NCBI GenBank assembly: GCA_944323075.1
Contig: CALURC010000001.1
Location: 62,001 to 126,000 of the forward strand
Length of the DNA: 64,000 nucleotides
Direction: 5' to 3'
Source of the DNA: an uncultured Alistipes sp.
Lineage (GTDB): Bacteria; Bacteroidota; Bacteroidia; Bacteroidales; Rikenellaceae
The notes under the pieces were generated by a model. That model was not told the DNA's origin and did not search any database. It saw only the letters and a program-made list of their open reading frames with translations. This document shows, one piece after another, positions 9,370 through 18,698 of this stretch (positions are counted from its first letter, which is position 1; each line of letters opens with the position of its first letter). Position numbers and translations under genes: made by a program.

Positions 9370-10419
9370 TCAGTTATTTTCAAAAGTATCGGGTTCGAGC
9401 AACGGCAACCCAACACGAAACATCCCGTCCGTATCGGTAATTTCAACCTCGCGGGAGGTAAGCAATTCATATCTCGATGCCAGATTTTTCAAACCGATTC
9501 CGGTTCCGGTCGTAGGCTCTATCTTAGGAATTAACGGATTAATGACAAATAGTTTATCCTGTTCGGTATAGATCTCTATATGAAACGGTTTGGTCAATGT
9601 AATACTATTGTGCTTTACCGCATTTTCGATCAACGGTTGGAGCGAGAGGACCGGCAATCGCCAATTCATATACCGATCCTCGACCCGAATGTCGCAAAAC
9701 AGCTTATTTTCGTAGCGGATTGTCAACAGATAAATATAGGCTTCCGTAAAACGCAACTCCTCGGTCAATGTGGTCAATTCGCCTTGTCCGGAACGAAGCA
9801 TATAACGGAACGTATCAGCCAAACGATCAATATATAGCAGAGCCTTTTCGTTGCTCTTCTCACGAACAAGCATCGACAGCGAGTTGAGCGAATTGAACAG
9901 GAAATGGGGACTGATCTGATTGGCCAGCATATTATACCGGGTCTGCAGGTTCTCGTTTTTCAGCCTCTCATTTTCAATACTTATATGCTGTTTCTGATAG
10001 AGCAGCTGAAAAATCACCCCATACAACACCGAAACAACCAGTATAAACGACACCTTCATAATCTGTAACGGATTATAGAGCCGTCCCATAAACGTGGGCA
10101 TATTCCAGTGTCCCTTAAAGCTCAATGTCGGAACAAACAGATAAAAAACAATCGCGATGATCAGGCTCAATAAAATTTTCCGCCATATCGGAAGACCCTT
10201 GACCGTATTCAGCATGACCAAAACCGCCACCATCACATAAAAATAGAACAACCGGAAAATTACGAAACTGGGTTCGACAGTAATAAATGGAGGAGGGCGA
10301 TGTCCCCCTCTCATCTCATTGCCGGTTACAAAATATGAAAAGTTGACTAGCAAGGTTAATGCTAGAGCCACCAGCAGATTGATTACAATCACGTGATATC
10401 GTCCGGTCTTTTTGATCAT
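9370..10419 (-). CDS. LytS/YehU-type sensor histidine kinase
   Basis: A 349-aa membrane kinase. Four hydrophobic segments fill about residues 8-140. The His_kinase domain follows, with phospho-accepting His in QISPHFLFNSLNSL (about residue 170), then TRYENKL-like dimer helices, the ATP-binding N-box LQPLIENAVKHN and the glycine box GTGIGLKNLASRY. It has no periplasmic sensor domain longer than about 30 residues, so sensing is probably in the membrane or through another protein. It heads the operon kinase - glycosidase - LytTR regulator; the regulator at 6269 is its likely partner. Confidence 0.92.
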   Translation of the reverse strand: MIKKTGRYHVIVINLLVALALTLLVNFSYFVTGNEMRGGHRPPPFITVEPSFVIFRLFYFYVMVAVLVMLNTVKGLPIWRKILLSLIIAIVFYLFVPTLSFKGHWNMPTFMGRLYNPLQIMKVSFILVVSVLYGVIFQLLYQKQHISIENERLKNENLQTRYNMLANQISPHFLFNSLNSLSMLVREKSNEKALLYIDRLADTFRYMLRSGQGELTTLTEELRFTEAYIYLLTIRYENKLFCDIRVEDRYMNWRLPVLSLQPLIENAVKHNSITLTKPFHIEIYTEQDKLFVINPLIPKIEPTTGTGIGLKNLASRYELLTSREVEITDTDGMFRVGLPLLEPDTFENN

Positions 10420-10445
10420 GGCGATGTTTTACCTGTAGTATTCCA

Positions 10446-10453
10446 CAAATTTA
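10446..10453 (-). promoter_or_regulatory. -7 promoter element of the kinase-glycosidase-regulator operon
   Basis: The minus strand reads TAAATTTG, a perfect TAnnTTTG, 27 bases upstream of the kinase start at 10419. It overlaps the stop codon of the carbonic anhydrase gene (10451-10453), so the operon has its own start even though the gene upstream runs in the same direction. Confidence 0.55.
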
Positions 10454-10963
10454 TTTATACCAAGAAGCATACATGACATAATCTCTCGCCGTCCGTTCGA
10501 TGATATCACGGACCTGCTCGGGCGATACATCCTTGACTTTCCGAGCCGGAACACCGGCATAAATACTACCCGGTTCGATTACGGTCTTCGACAACACGAG
10601 CGAATTGGCCGCAACAATGGAGCCGGTACCTACAACGGCATGATCCAAAATCGTCGCCCCCATACCGATCAGACATTTATCCTCGATCTTCGCTCCGTGA
10701 ATATTGGCGTTGTGCCCAATAGAAACATCATTACCAATCTCCGTTACCGAACGCTGATAAAGCGTATGAACAACAACCCCATCCTGAAGATTAACGCGAT
10801 CTCCGATTGTAATCCGGTTGACATCACCACGCAACACCGTACCAAACCATATACTGCAATCCTTGCCGACCGTCACTTCTCCGATAATAGCGGCAGTTTC
10901 AGCGATGAAAGTTCCTTCTCCGATAACCGGAGTAAATCCTCGTACTGATTTTATTATTCCCAT
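10451..10963 (-). CDS. Gamma-carbonic-anhydrase family protein
   Basis: A 170-aa left-handed beta-helix protein built from hexapeptide repeats (for example IGEVTVGKDCSIWFGTVLRG). The zinc-ligand histidines are present in VVHTLYQ, IGHNANIHG and neighbouring turns at about residues 65-95. Members of the YrdA/PaaY group are trimeric cytoplasmic proteins; some hydrate CO2 and many have no proven activity. It is the last gene of a mazG - glycosidase - carbonic-anhydrase cluster and lies 13 bases after the glycosidase gene. The length is usual for the family. Confidence 0.9.
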   Translation of the reverse strand: MGIIKSVRGFTPVIGEGTFIAETAAIIGEVTVGKDCSIWFGTVLRGDVNRITIGDRVNLQDGVVVHTLYQRSVTEIGNDVSIGHNANIHGAKIEDKCLIGMGATILDHAVVGTGSIVAANSLVLSKTVIEPGSIYAGVPARKVKDVSPEQVRDIIERTARDYVMYASWYK

Positions 10964-10976
10964 AATACTATAAACA

Positions 10977-12278
10977 TTATTTATTTAACACCGGGTTAAC
11001 AGGATCTCCGTTTTCATCAAATTCTGGAATTTTCCAATATCCATATCCAATATGACGAGACGTGTGTCCCCATGAATCCCCCGCAATCGCATCATATACC
11101 AGCAAAAGGGTTTTGTCGTCAACCCGTACCACCGATGGAAAACCGATCGCTCCTGTCGCCCATCCATCCCGGGTACATTTCGCATCTACAACCACCGCAC
11201 TGTGCCTATCGTCCCAATGTTCAATATCCTTTGTCCAATACACCACATTACAGTCCGTAGCCGTATAATCTTGATTAAATTGATTCGTAAACAGGAAATG
11301 ATAGCCTGATATCGGATCATAATAATAGTTGGCATTTTCGGGTGCCGTTTTGTTCTGTCGGTCGTTCGGTTTCGTTTCCCAACTCTCCGTAACACCGGCA
11401 AAACCGCCCGGGGCTTCGGTCAGTGGACCGACAATGGGTTTCTCGACCCTCCAACCTTCCGGGTTCGGGTCACCATCCCAATCCTGCACCGCATCCAAGT
11501 GATTGGAACGGACAATCGCAATATTCGCTCCGCATGTCGCAAACATCATATATTTAAAATTCACCGTATCTTTTTCTCCTTTCCAATGAGGGTTTATGAT
11601 AACCGGTCCGGGCACGGTTATACCCTGTGTATATGAACCATTCTTCCCCTTATAAAAAAGTACAGATTTCTCCTTACCGGGAAACCGATTGTATTGGATC
11701 CACTCTCCCTCAATCCCTTTCAGTCCTTTTGTACGGGCTTTTGCCAGACAACTCGAATAATAGGTACTCGGAGTACCAATATCAGGCCCAGATGGAGCAG
11801 CTCCGTCAGCTCCCAAATAAAATGCATACCAATATTTCTCCTCCTTGTCAAAATACAGCCATGCGCTCGACGCACTCCAAAAATCTTTATATCCTTTCGC
11901 CATTCCTTGCGGATCATCATCAATTCCACACCGAAGTTTAGGACCCAAACGTTCCCAGTGTTTCAAATCCTTACTTTTGGCCAAATGGGTTCGCCACAGG
12001 TGATTTTCGGGATCGGCATCTTCTGGACGGTGTCCGGCATGTGTTGCCGCTCCGTCATAAAACAGATAATAAGTGTTACCGACTTTATAGATATTAGGTT
12101 CACGCATTCCCCCTCCATCCGATTCATAATACGGATCGTCCGGTTGACTCGGAGAGATCAGTATACCACAATCTTCAATAGGCATCCGATAGGTGGCTAC
12201 GGCATGTTGTGCAATCGCATCCCCGGAAAACATGATAGCCCCCACACCCAGAAAAAACAAACTCAAATATTGTTTCAT
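10977..12278 (-). CDS. Secreted GH43/GH117-like five-bladed propeller glycosidase
   Basis: A 433-aa exported protein with a signal peptide ending near DAIAQH. Repeated blade motifs are seen, such as MREPNIYKVGNTYYLFYDG (about residues 58-76), SKDLKHWERLGPKL, YHFLFTNQFNQDY and VYWTKDIEHWDDR. These are typical of five-bladed beta-propeller glycosidases of the GH43/GH32/GH117 type, which often act on arabinose-, xylose- or galactose-containing side chains. Which family and substrate cannot be decided here. It lies 20 bases after mazG and 13 bases before the carbonic anhydrase gene, and so is probably co-transcribed with two housekeeping genes. The functional link is unclear. Confidence 0.72.
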   Translation of the reverse strand: MKQYLSLFFLGVGAIMFSGDAIAQHAVATYRMPIEDCGILISPSQPDDPYYESDGGGMREPNIYKVGNTYYLFYDGAATHAGHRPEDADPENHLWRTHLAKSKDLKHWERLGPKLRCGIDDDPQGMAKGYKDFWSASSAWLYFDKEEKYWYAFYLGADGAAPSGPDIGTPSTYYSSCLAKARTKGLKGIEGEWIQYNRFPGKEKSVLFYKGKNGSYTQGITVPGPVIINPHWKGEKDTVNFKYMMFATCGANIAIVRSNHLDAVQDWDGDPNPEGWRVEKPIVGPLTEAPGGFAGVTESWETKPNDRQNKTAPENANYYYDPISGYHFLFTNQFNQDYTATDCNVVYWTKDIEHWDDRHSAVVVDAKCTRDGWATGAIGFPSVVRVDDKTLLLVYDAIAGDSWGHTSRHIGYGYWKIPEFDENGDPVNPVLNK

Positions 12279-12298
12279 CCTTAAGATAGTCTAATCTG

Positions 12299-13084
12299 TT
12301 ATGATTCGTTTTCTTTCGCCTCGTTCCAAAAGGCATCCATCTGTTCAAGGGTCATATCCCTCAAGGCAACGCCTTGCTCTTCGGCCCGATCCTCGATATG
12401 ATTGAACCGTTCAATAAATTTTTTGTTGCAACGCTCAAGAGCTGCTTCGGGATCGACTCCGTACAGACGCGACGCATTGATCAACGAGAAAAACAGGTCT
12501 CCGAACTCCGACTCGATCCGCTCTTGATCCTGACGGTCGAGCTCCATTTGCACCTCCGAGACCTCTTCCTTGACCTTATTCCAAACATCTTCCCGTTTCT
12601 CCCAATCAAAGCCTGCTGAAGCCGCCTTTTCTCCGATCCGGTAAGCCTTGACCATCGCCGGCAAACTCTGCGGTACACCCGACAAGACACGCTTTTTCTT
12701 GTGATCACGCGCCTTTTCCTGAAGTTTGATATCCTCCCAATTCTGTTTCACCTGCTCGGCGTTGTCGGCCTGAACATTTCCGAATACGTGCGGATGCCGA
12801 AAAATCAGCTTGTCACAAATCCCGTTGGCCACATCCGCCAAATCGAATGCATTCTGCTCCGAACCGATTTTGGAGTAAAATACGATGTGCAGCAACAGAT
12901 CGCCCAACTCCTTTTTGATCTCATTCAGATCATGTTCAAGTATCGCATCGGCCAATTCATAGGTCTCTTCGATCGTATTCATGCGCAACGTATCGAACGT
13001 CTGCTTCCGGTCCCACGGACATTTCTCCCTCAATTCATCCATCACATCGAGCAAACGTCCTACCGCTTCCAGTCTTTTATCCAT
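12299..13084 (-). CDS. mazG: Nucleoside triphosphate pyrophosphohydrolase MazG
   Basis: A 261-aa cytoplasmic enzyme with two tandem MazG domains. The first has the classic CPWDRKQTF entry, EETYELADAI and KKELGDLLLHIVFYSK (about residues 20-75). The second has EEVSEVQMEL and ESEFGDLFFSLINASR (about residues 165-205). The EExxE and ExxD clusters bind Mg2+. The enzyme hydrolyses (d)NTPs to NMP and pyrophosphate, house-cleaning non-canonical nucleotides, and in E. coli it affects ppGpp levels. It is transcribed divergently from glmS, with its own -7 box, and heads a three-gene cluster. Confidence 0.95.
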   Translation of the reverse strand: MDKRLEAVGRLLDVMDELREKCPWDRKQTFDTLRMNTIEETYELADAILEHDLNEIKKELGDLLLHIVFYSKIGSEQNAFDLADVANGICDKLIFRHPHVFGNVQADNAEQVKQNWEDIKLQEKARDHKKKRVLSGVPQSLPAMVKAYRIGEKAASAGFDWEKREDVWNKVKEEVSEVQMELDRQDQERIESEFGDLFFSLINASRLYGVDPEAALERCNKKFIERFNHIEDRAEEQGVALRDMTLEQMDAFWNEAKENES

Positions 13085-13107
13085 AACTTTTAGATTTATC
13101 GATTCTA

Positions 13108-13115
13108 CAAAGATA
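13108..13115 (-). promoter_or_regulatory. -7 promoter element of mazG
   Basis: The minus strand reads TATCTTTG, a perfect TAnnTTTG, 24 bases upstream of the mazG start. It lies 22 bases from the opposing glmS -7 box, so the two promoters are packed back to back. Confidence 0.6.
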
Positions 13116-13136
13116 ATACGATTTGGAGTAAAACGT

Positions 13137-13144
13137 TAACTTTG
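13137..13144 (+). promoter_or_regulatory. -7 promoter element of glmS
   Basis: TAACTTTG matches TAnnTTTG, 28 bases upstream of ATG 13172. It overlaps an in-frame TTG at 13142, which rules that codon out as the start. Confidence 0.6.
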
Positions 13145-13171
13145 CAAACGATAAATCAAACCGATAAATTT

Positions 13172-15016
13172 ATGTGTGGAATAGTAGGATACATGGGCTG
13201 CCAACAGGCCTATCCAATTCTTATCAAAGGACTTCATCGTCTGGAATACAGAGGTTACGACAGTGCCGGTATCGCATTAATCGATTCGAACAACGAACTG
13301 AACATCTATAAAGCCAAAGGGAAAGTAGCGAATCTGGAACATTTTGCCGATTCGAAAAACATATCGGGGACAATCGGAATCGCCCATACGAGATGGGCAA
13401 CCCACGGTGAACCGAACGACACGAACGCCCATCCACATGTCTCGCAAACCGGCTCGCTGGCTCTGATCCACAACGGAATCATCGAGAATTATGCCGTACT
13501 TAAAAAATACCTGCAGGATCGTGGAGTCGTATTCCGAAGCGAAACCGACACCGAAGTTCTGGTACAGTTGATCGGATACCTCCAACAAACCAACAACTGT
13601 GATTTGTGTACTGCCGTACAGCAGGCTCTGCGCGAAGTGGTCGGAGCCTACGCCATCGCCGTGATCGAAAAGGGGAATCCAGATCAGATCATTGCGGCCC
13701 GGAAAAGCAGCCCGTTGGTAATCGGAATCGGAGAGGGTGAGTTTTTCATCGCTTCCGATGCAACTCCGATCGTCGAACACACCCAACAGGTCATCTATCC
13801 GAACGATGAAGAGATCGTCGTGATCCGCCGGGGCGAGCCGCTCAAGATCGTCAATTTCGAAAATATCGAACATCCCCACCAAATCAAGCACATCGATATG
13901 GATATCAGTCAACTGGAAAAAGGAGGATACCCTCATTTCATGTTGAAGGAGATCTATGAACAACCCCAGACGCTGATCGATTGTATCCGGGGACGAATCA
14001 ATCCGGAGGGAACCGACGTCATCCTGTCAGGCGTCATGGACAACAAGGAGCGTTTTCTGAATGCACGACGAATCATCATTGCAGCCTGCGGAACATCGTG
14101 GCATGCCGCCTTGATCGGGGAACATCTGATCGAAGAGCTCTGCCGCATCCCGGTCGAAGTGGAATACGCTTCGGAGTTCCGGTACCGCAATCCGGTCATC
14201 TATCCGGACGACGTCGTGATCGCCATCTCCCAGTCCGGCGAAACCGCCGATACGCTGGCTGCTGTTGAGATCGCAAAAAAACAGGGCGCCTTCATTTATG
14301 GAATCTGTAACGTCATCGGATCGTCCATTCCCCGTGCTACGGACAGCGGATCATACATCCACGTAGGTCCGGAGATCGGTGTGGCTTCGACCAAAGCGTT
14401 CACCGGACAGGTAACCGTACTCTCGATGTTGGCCCTGACAATCGCCAAACTGAAAAACAGCATCGACCCACAGCTTTACCGAAAATTGCTCGGCGAGTTG
14501 CGATCCATTCCCCAACGCATGGAGGAGACGCTCAAGCTCGATGCCCCGATCCGCGAGCTCTCGAAGATATTTACCTATGCCCGCAATTTCATCTACCTGG
14601 GACGGGGATATAACTATCCTGTTGCTTTGGAAGGTGCCTTGAAACTCAAGGAGATCTCCTACATTCATGCAGAAGGGTATCCTGCCGCCGAGATGAAGCA
14701 CGGGCCCATTGCCCTGATCGACGAGGAGATGCCGGTCGTCGCCATCGCCACGACCGACAGCATCTATGAAAAAACTATCAGCAACATCCAAGAGATCAAG
14801 GCCCGAAAAGGCCGCATCATTGCACTGGTAACCCGAGGCAATCATGAGGTGGCCCGATTCGCTGACTCGGTCATCGAACTTCCCGAAACGGACGAACGTC
14901 TGGCTCCGCTGATCGCAGCGATCCCGTTGCAGTTGCTGGCCTACTATATCGCCGTCAACAAAGGTCGGGACGTCGACCAACCCCGCAACCTCGCCAAATC
15001 CGTAACCGTAGAATAG
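13172..15016 (+). CDS. glmS: Glutamine--fructose-6-phosphate aminotransferase (isomerizing)
   Basis: A 614-aa cytoplasmic enzyme making glucosamine-6-phosphate from fructose-6-phosphate and glutamine, the first step towards UDP-GlcNAc. The start at ATG 13172 gives MCGIVGYMG, which places the catalytic Cys second; it becomes the N-terminal nucleophile after Met removal. The class II amidotransferase domain covers about residues 1-220 (HTRWATHGEPNDTNAHPH, HNGIIENY). Two SIS domains follow (ACGTSWHAALIGE and SQSGETADT; the second near YPVALEGALKLKEISYIHAEGY). The C-terminus LAKSVTVE is the family ending. It leads an operon with the peptidoglycan-salvage genes, 18 bases before namZ. No glmS ribozyme is evident in the short leader. 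Confidence 0.97.
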   Translation: MCGIVGYMGCQQAYPILIKGLHRLEYRGYDSAGIALIDSNNELNIYKAKGKVANLEHFADSKNISGTIGIAHTRWATHGEPNDTNAHPHVSQTGSLALIHNGIIENYAVLKKYLQDRGVVFRSETDTEVLVQLIGYLQQTNNCDLCTAVQQALREVVGAYAIAVIEKGNPDQIIAARKSSPLVIGIGEGEFFIASDATPIVEHTQQVIYPNDEEIVVIRRGEPLKIVNFENIEHPHQIKHIDMDISQLEKGGYPHFMLKEIYEQPQTLIDCIRGRINPEGTDVILSGVMDNKERFLNARRIIIAACGTSWHAALIGEHLIEELCRIPVEVEYASEFRYRNPVIYPDDVVIAISQSGETADTLAAVEIAKKQGAFIYGICNVIGSSIPRATDSGSYIHVGPEIGVASTKAFTGQVTVLSMLALTIAKLKNSIDPQLYRKLLGELRSIPQRMEETLKLDAPIRELSKIFTYARNFIYLGRGYNYPVALEGALKLKEISYIHAEGYPAAEMKHGPIALIDEEMPVVAIATTDSIYEKTISNIQEIKARKGRIIALVTRGNHEVARFADSVIELPETDERLAPLIAAIPLQLLAYYIAVNKGRDVDQPRNLAKSVTVE

Positions 15017-15034
15017 AAAATCTAACGATAACCC

Positions 15035-16207
15035 ATGAAACAGCTATTAGCCTTAACTCTATCACTCATCGCATTGAGCGGCAGTACCGTTGCTCAAGGA
15101 CAAGAGCAAGTCATCGTCGGAGCTGAACGCACCGAGTTATACCTACCTTTACTCGAGAACAAACGTGTCGGAATCCTGACCAACAACACCGGCCGGATCG
15201 GGTCGACGCATTTAGTCGACTCATTGTACGATACGGGAGTTGACATCCGGATGGTTTTCGCTCCCGAACACGGATTCCGGGGAGATGCCGATGCCGGTGA
15301 ACATATCGACAACGGTAAGGATCCGCGTACCGGCATCCGGATCGTTTCGGTCTACGGAGCGAACAAGGCTCCTTCGGCCGAGTATATGGATCAGCTGGAT
15401 GTGGTCGTATTCGACATCCAGGATGTCGGATTACGTTACTATACGTACCTCTCCTCGATGCACTACATGATGCAGGCCTGCGCAGACAACGACGTGGAGA
15501 TGATCGTGCTCGACCGTCCCAATCCGAACGGTTTCTATGTCGACGGACCGATCCTCGATCCGAAATACCGGTCGTTCGTCGGCATGCATCCCATACCGAC
15601 CGTACACGGTATGACACTGGGTGAACTGGCCCGCATGATCAACGGAGAGGGTTGGCTGGAGAACGGCGACACCTGCCGGCTGACCGTTATCCCGTGTGCG
15701 AACTATACCCACCAGACTCGATATGTCCTACCGGAAAAGCCCTCTCCGAATCTGCCCAACATGCGCTCGATCTACCTCTATCCGTCGCTCTGCTTTTTCG
15801 AAGGCACACCGGCGAGCCTCGGACGCGGCACCGATTTCCCGTTTCAGGTGTACGGACACCCCAAAATGGATCCGGACGGTTTCCAATTCACGCCACACAG
15901 CAATGCAGGAGCAAAAAAACCTCCGTTGAAAGATCAGGTGTGTTACGGAGTAGATCTCCGTACCGAACCCTCCAATGAGCTAATCTGGAAACGCGGCGTG
16001 GATCTGAGCTACATCATCGACTGCTATAACCAAACGGGGCTCGGCGAGCAATTCTTCACACCGATGTTCGAGAAACTCATCGGGGTAGATTACGTGCGCC
16101 GCATGATTCTCGATGGAGCCGATGCCGAAGAGATCAAGGCTTGCTGGAAAGAGGATGTAGAGAAGTTCAAAGTCCGTCGCAAACCCTATCTGCTGTATGA
16201 AGAGTAG
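15035..16207 (+). CDS. namZ: NamZ-type exo-beta-N-acetylmuramidase (GH171, DUF1343)
   Basis: A 390-aa exported protein with a signal peptide ending near GSTVAQ. Family DUF1343/GH171 hallmarks are NKRVGILTNNTGR (about residue 43), FAPEHGFRGDADAGE (about residue 77), VFDIQDVGLRYYTYLSSMHY (about residue 125), DRPNPNG and GRGTDFPFQVYG. The characterised member in Bacillus subtilis releases MurNAc from the non-reducing end of peptidoglycan fragments, so the inferred role is sequential degradation of wall oligosaccharides in the periplasm. It overlaps the GH20 gene by 11 bases, which implies translational coupling. Length and motifs are complete. Confidence 0.88.
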   Translation: MKQLLALTLSLIALSGSTVAQGQEQVIVGAERTELYLPLLENKRVGILTNNTGRIGSTHLVDSLYDTGVDIRMVFAPEHGFRGDADAGEHIDNGKDPRTGIRIVSVYGANKAPSAEYMDQLDVVVFDIQDVGLRYYTYLSSMHYMMQACADNDVEMIVLDRPNPNGFYVDGPILDPKYRSFVGMHPIPTVHGMTLGELARMINGEGWLENGDTCRLTVIPCANYTHQTRYVLPEKPSPNLPNMRSIYLYPSLCFFEGTPASLGRGTDFPFQVYGHPKMDPDGFQFTPHSNAGAKKPPLKDQVCYGVDLRTEPSNELIWKRGVDLSYIIDCYNQTGLGEQFFTPMFEKLIGVDYVRRMILDGADAEEIKACWKEDVEKFKVRRKPYLLYEE

Positions 16208-18680
16208 TCTTTTAACCCTATGTTTGCTCGGATGGGTCATGATCGCGAACGGACAAAACCTGATTCCGCTGCCGGTCCGCGCGGAACGTACCGAAGGACA
16301 ATTTCTGATCGACCGGAACACGGCGATATACAACCCCGATTTCCCGGAGCTGACAGACTATCTGAACGACCACATCGAACAGCTCTGCCGTTACCGGCTT
16401 CCATCGAGAGAGGTCCCGGAACAGAGTCGCATCGTTTTCGAAAAAGGGGAAGGACCCTCCGAGGGATATGCGCTTACCGTAACCCCACAACGGATCACCA
16501 TTCGGGGAAATGACCGGGGAGGAGCGTTCTACGCCCTGCAAACCCTTTTCCAACTGATGCCGGATGATGTCTATCGAACCGATGAATCGACAACGGTTCG
16601 TGAAGAGTGCGGCATCCCTTGCTATTCAATCGAAGATGCCCCCCGATTCTCCTATCGCGGAGTAATGCTGGACGTTTCACGTACCTTTTTCGATAAAAAT
16701 ACGGTACTCCGGTATATCGACTGGCTGTCGCGTCACAAAATCAATACGTTACACTGGCACCTCTCCGACGACAACGGTTGGCGTATCGAGATAAAAAAAC
16801 ACCCGGAACTGACCGAAAAGGGTGCCTGGCGCGGACCGGGAGAGGTCCTGCCCCCGTCATACGGGTCGGGCAACAAACGGTACGGCGGATATTACTCGCA
16901 GGAGGAAATTCGCGAAATCGTTCGTTACGCCGCCTTTCGCAACATCGAGATCATACCTGAAATCGACCTGCCGGGACACAGCCAAACGCTCACATCGGTC
17001 TATCCGGAAACCTTCTGTCTGTCGGAGACCTCCTACCCCGAAGAGGAGATGAAAAACGTTATCTGCACGGCACGAGAGGAAAATTACGAACTGCTGCGTG
17101 ACATTTTTAGTGAGATTGCCAACCTTTTCCCATCGGAATACATCCATATCGGCGGTGACGAGGTCAGTCTGAAATATTGGAGAAACTGCTCCCGTTGTCA
17201 GGCACTGATGAAAAAACGACAGATGCGGTCCGCTCGTGAATTACAGTACTATTTTACCCGACGCGTAGAAAAGATCATCGATTCGCTCGGCAAAAAGTGC
17301 GCCGTATGGAACGAGGCTTTATCGTGTCCCGGACTGAACGACAACACCCTGATCTTTGGATGGGAAAATACCGAAGCCTGTGAAAAGGTCGCTGCTGCAG
17401 GTCGTTCGCTTGTTATGATGCCCGGATCGTACTGCTACATCGATATGAAACAACATGCCCAAGACCGGGGACACACGTGGGCCGGATTGGTCGATACGCG
17501 ACGTTTATATGACTTTCACCCCGAAAAGTTCATTCCTGCCGAATGTCGCGACCGGATCAAAGGTGTCGAGGCGGCTCAATGGGCCGAACTGATGATGCAC
17601 CCCGACTATTTTCTGGAGTATCAGGGTTACCCACGCATCTGTGCACTGGCCGAAATCGGCTGGACACCGGCCGAACGACGCAACTGGAGGGATTTCGACC
17701 GAAGATTACACCGAACTCACATGTCACGTCTCGGAGCAATGGGTATCCGATTCAGAATGACTCCTCCGGAAGTTAAATATGAGCATGGTGTCATCACCGT
17801 CTCATCGAATGCAGAAGAGGTGCGATACACCACCAACATGCAACGTCCCGGCGAAGGATCGCCTCTCTACACCGAACCAATCCGCACCAACCATCCGGAA
17901 CGCTATCTGTTCCGTGCTTTCTCTGACGGAGGATGGAGCACGGCTATAACGCCAACCGTTCATGCCGCACAGATCGAGCTTCCGGCCGGCACACAAAAAA
18001 CCGTCACCCTGCCGCTCAACGAATACATCAACCGTGACGGTATATGGCTGCTTTCATTTACTCAGACAAACAATCAGTCAAAAATAACGCGACTCGAAAT
18101 CAATGGTCCGGACACAGCTTATGTCATCATACGAAACGGACAAAAGGTCAATCCGTTCAACGACATCCGTCTCTACATCGACTCTCTTAACCGCCATGCA
18201 ACAATGTCTCTGACACTGAAAAACGACGGTGAAGAAACCGATGAATTACAACTTCATCTTAGACCGTCGTGTTATATCGAACCTCCGGTCCGTGTCACCA
18301 GTTCGATCGAATGTCTGTCGAAATATCCCATATCCCGTGCAGCCGATTATAAATTCAGCTCGTACGCACGCAGCTCACGGCCATGCAAAGCAAACGATTA
18401 CATTTTATACACGTTCGAAACTCCTGTAGCTTGCGAAGCGATCGACATCCGCACGGGACTGCCCGACATTACCCGATACAGCGTCACGGACGGAACCGTA
18501 TCGTGGTCATACAACGGACGGGACTTCACGGAAGAGGTTCCGCTGGACGACGACGGGCTCGCTTTCATCCGGCCCGAACATCCGGTAAAAGCCATCCGGA
18601 TTTTCATCCGGGACAGCAATGGTGAGACTTCTCTCTGCTGGCAGGACCTGCGTATCATTCCAAAATGTGATGAAATATAA
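16197..18680 (+). CDS. Secreted beta-N-acetylhexosaminidase, GH20
   Basis: An 827-aa exported enzyme with a signal peptide ending near IANGQ. The order is a GH20b N-terminal domain (about 20-145), the GH20 catalytic barrel (about 148-500) and a chitobiase-type C-terminal region with a discoidin-like module (about 690-825). Diagnostic motifs are LHWHLSDDNGWRIEIK and HIGGDEVS with the catalytic Asp-Glu pair at about residues 320-321, followed by NCSRC. The enzyme cleaves terminal GlcNAc or GalNAc by substrate-assisted catalysis. Since it overlaps namZ, the likely substrate here is GlcNAc exposed on peptidoglycan fragments after MurNAc removal. It would fill the role that GH3 NagZ has in the Bacillus cluster. 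That role is inferred. Confidence 0.92.
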   Translation: MKSSLLTLCLLGWVMIANGQNLIPLPVRAERTEGQFLIDRNTAIYNPDFPELTDYLNDHIEQLCRYRLPSREVPEQSRIVFEKGEGPSEGYALTVTPQRITIRGNDRGGAFYALQTLFQLMPDDVYRTDESTTVREECGIPCYSIEDAPRFSYRGVMLDVSRTFFDKNTVLRYIDWLSRHKINTLHWHLSDDNGWRIEIKKHPELTEKGAWRGPGEVLPPSYGSGNKRYGGYYSQEEIREIVRYAAFRNIEIIPEIDLPGHSQTLTSVYPETFCLSETSYPEEEMKNVICTAREENYELLRDIFSEIANLFPSEYIHIGGDEVSLKYWRNCSRCQALMKKRQMRSARELQYYFTRRVEKIIDSLGKKCAVWNEALSCPGLNDNTLIFGWENTEACEKVAAAGRSLVMMPGSYCYIDMKQHAQDRGHTWAGLVDTRRLYDFHPEKFIPAECRDRIKGVEAAQWAELMMHPDYFLEYQGYPRICALAEIGWTPAERRNWRDFDRRLHRTHMSRLGAMGIRFRMTPPEVKYEHGVITVSSNAEEVRYTTNMQRPGEGSPLYTEPIRTNHPERYLFRAFSDGGWSTAITPTVHAAQIELPAGTQKTVTLPLNEYINRDGIWLLSFTQTNNQSKITRLEINGPDTAYVIIRNGQKVNPFNDIRLYIDSLNRHATMSLTLKNDGEETDELQLHLRPSCYIEPPVRVTSSIECLSKYPISRAADYKFSSYARSSRPCKANDYILYTFETPVACEAIDIRTGLPDITRYSVTDGTVSWSYNGRDFTEEVPLDDDGLAFIRPEHPVKAIRIFIRDSNGETSLCWQDLRIIPKCDEI

Positions 18681-18698
18681 ACGAAATACCCCAAAACC

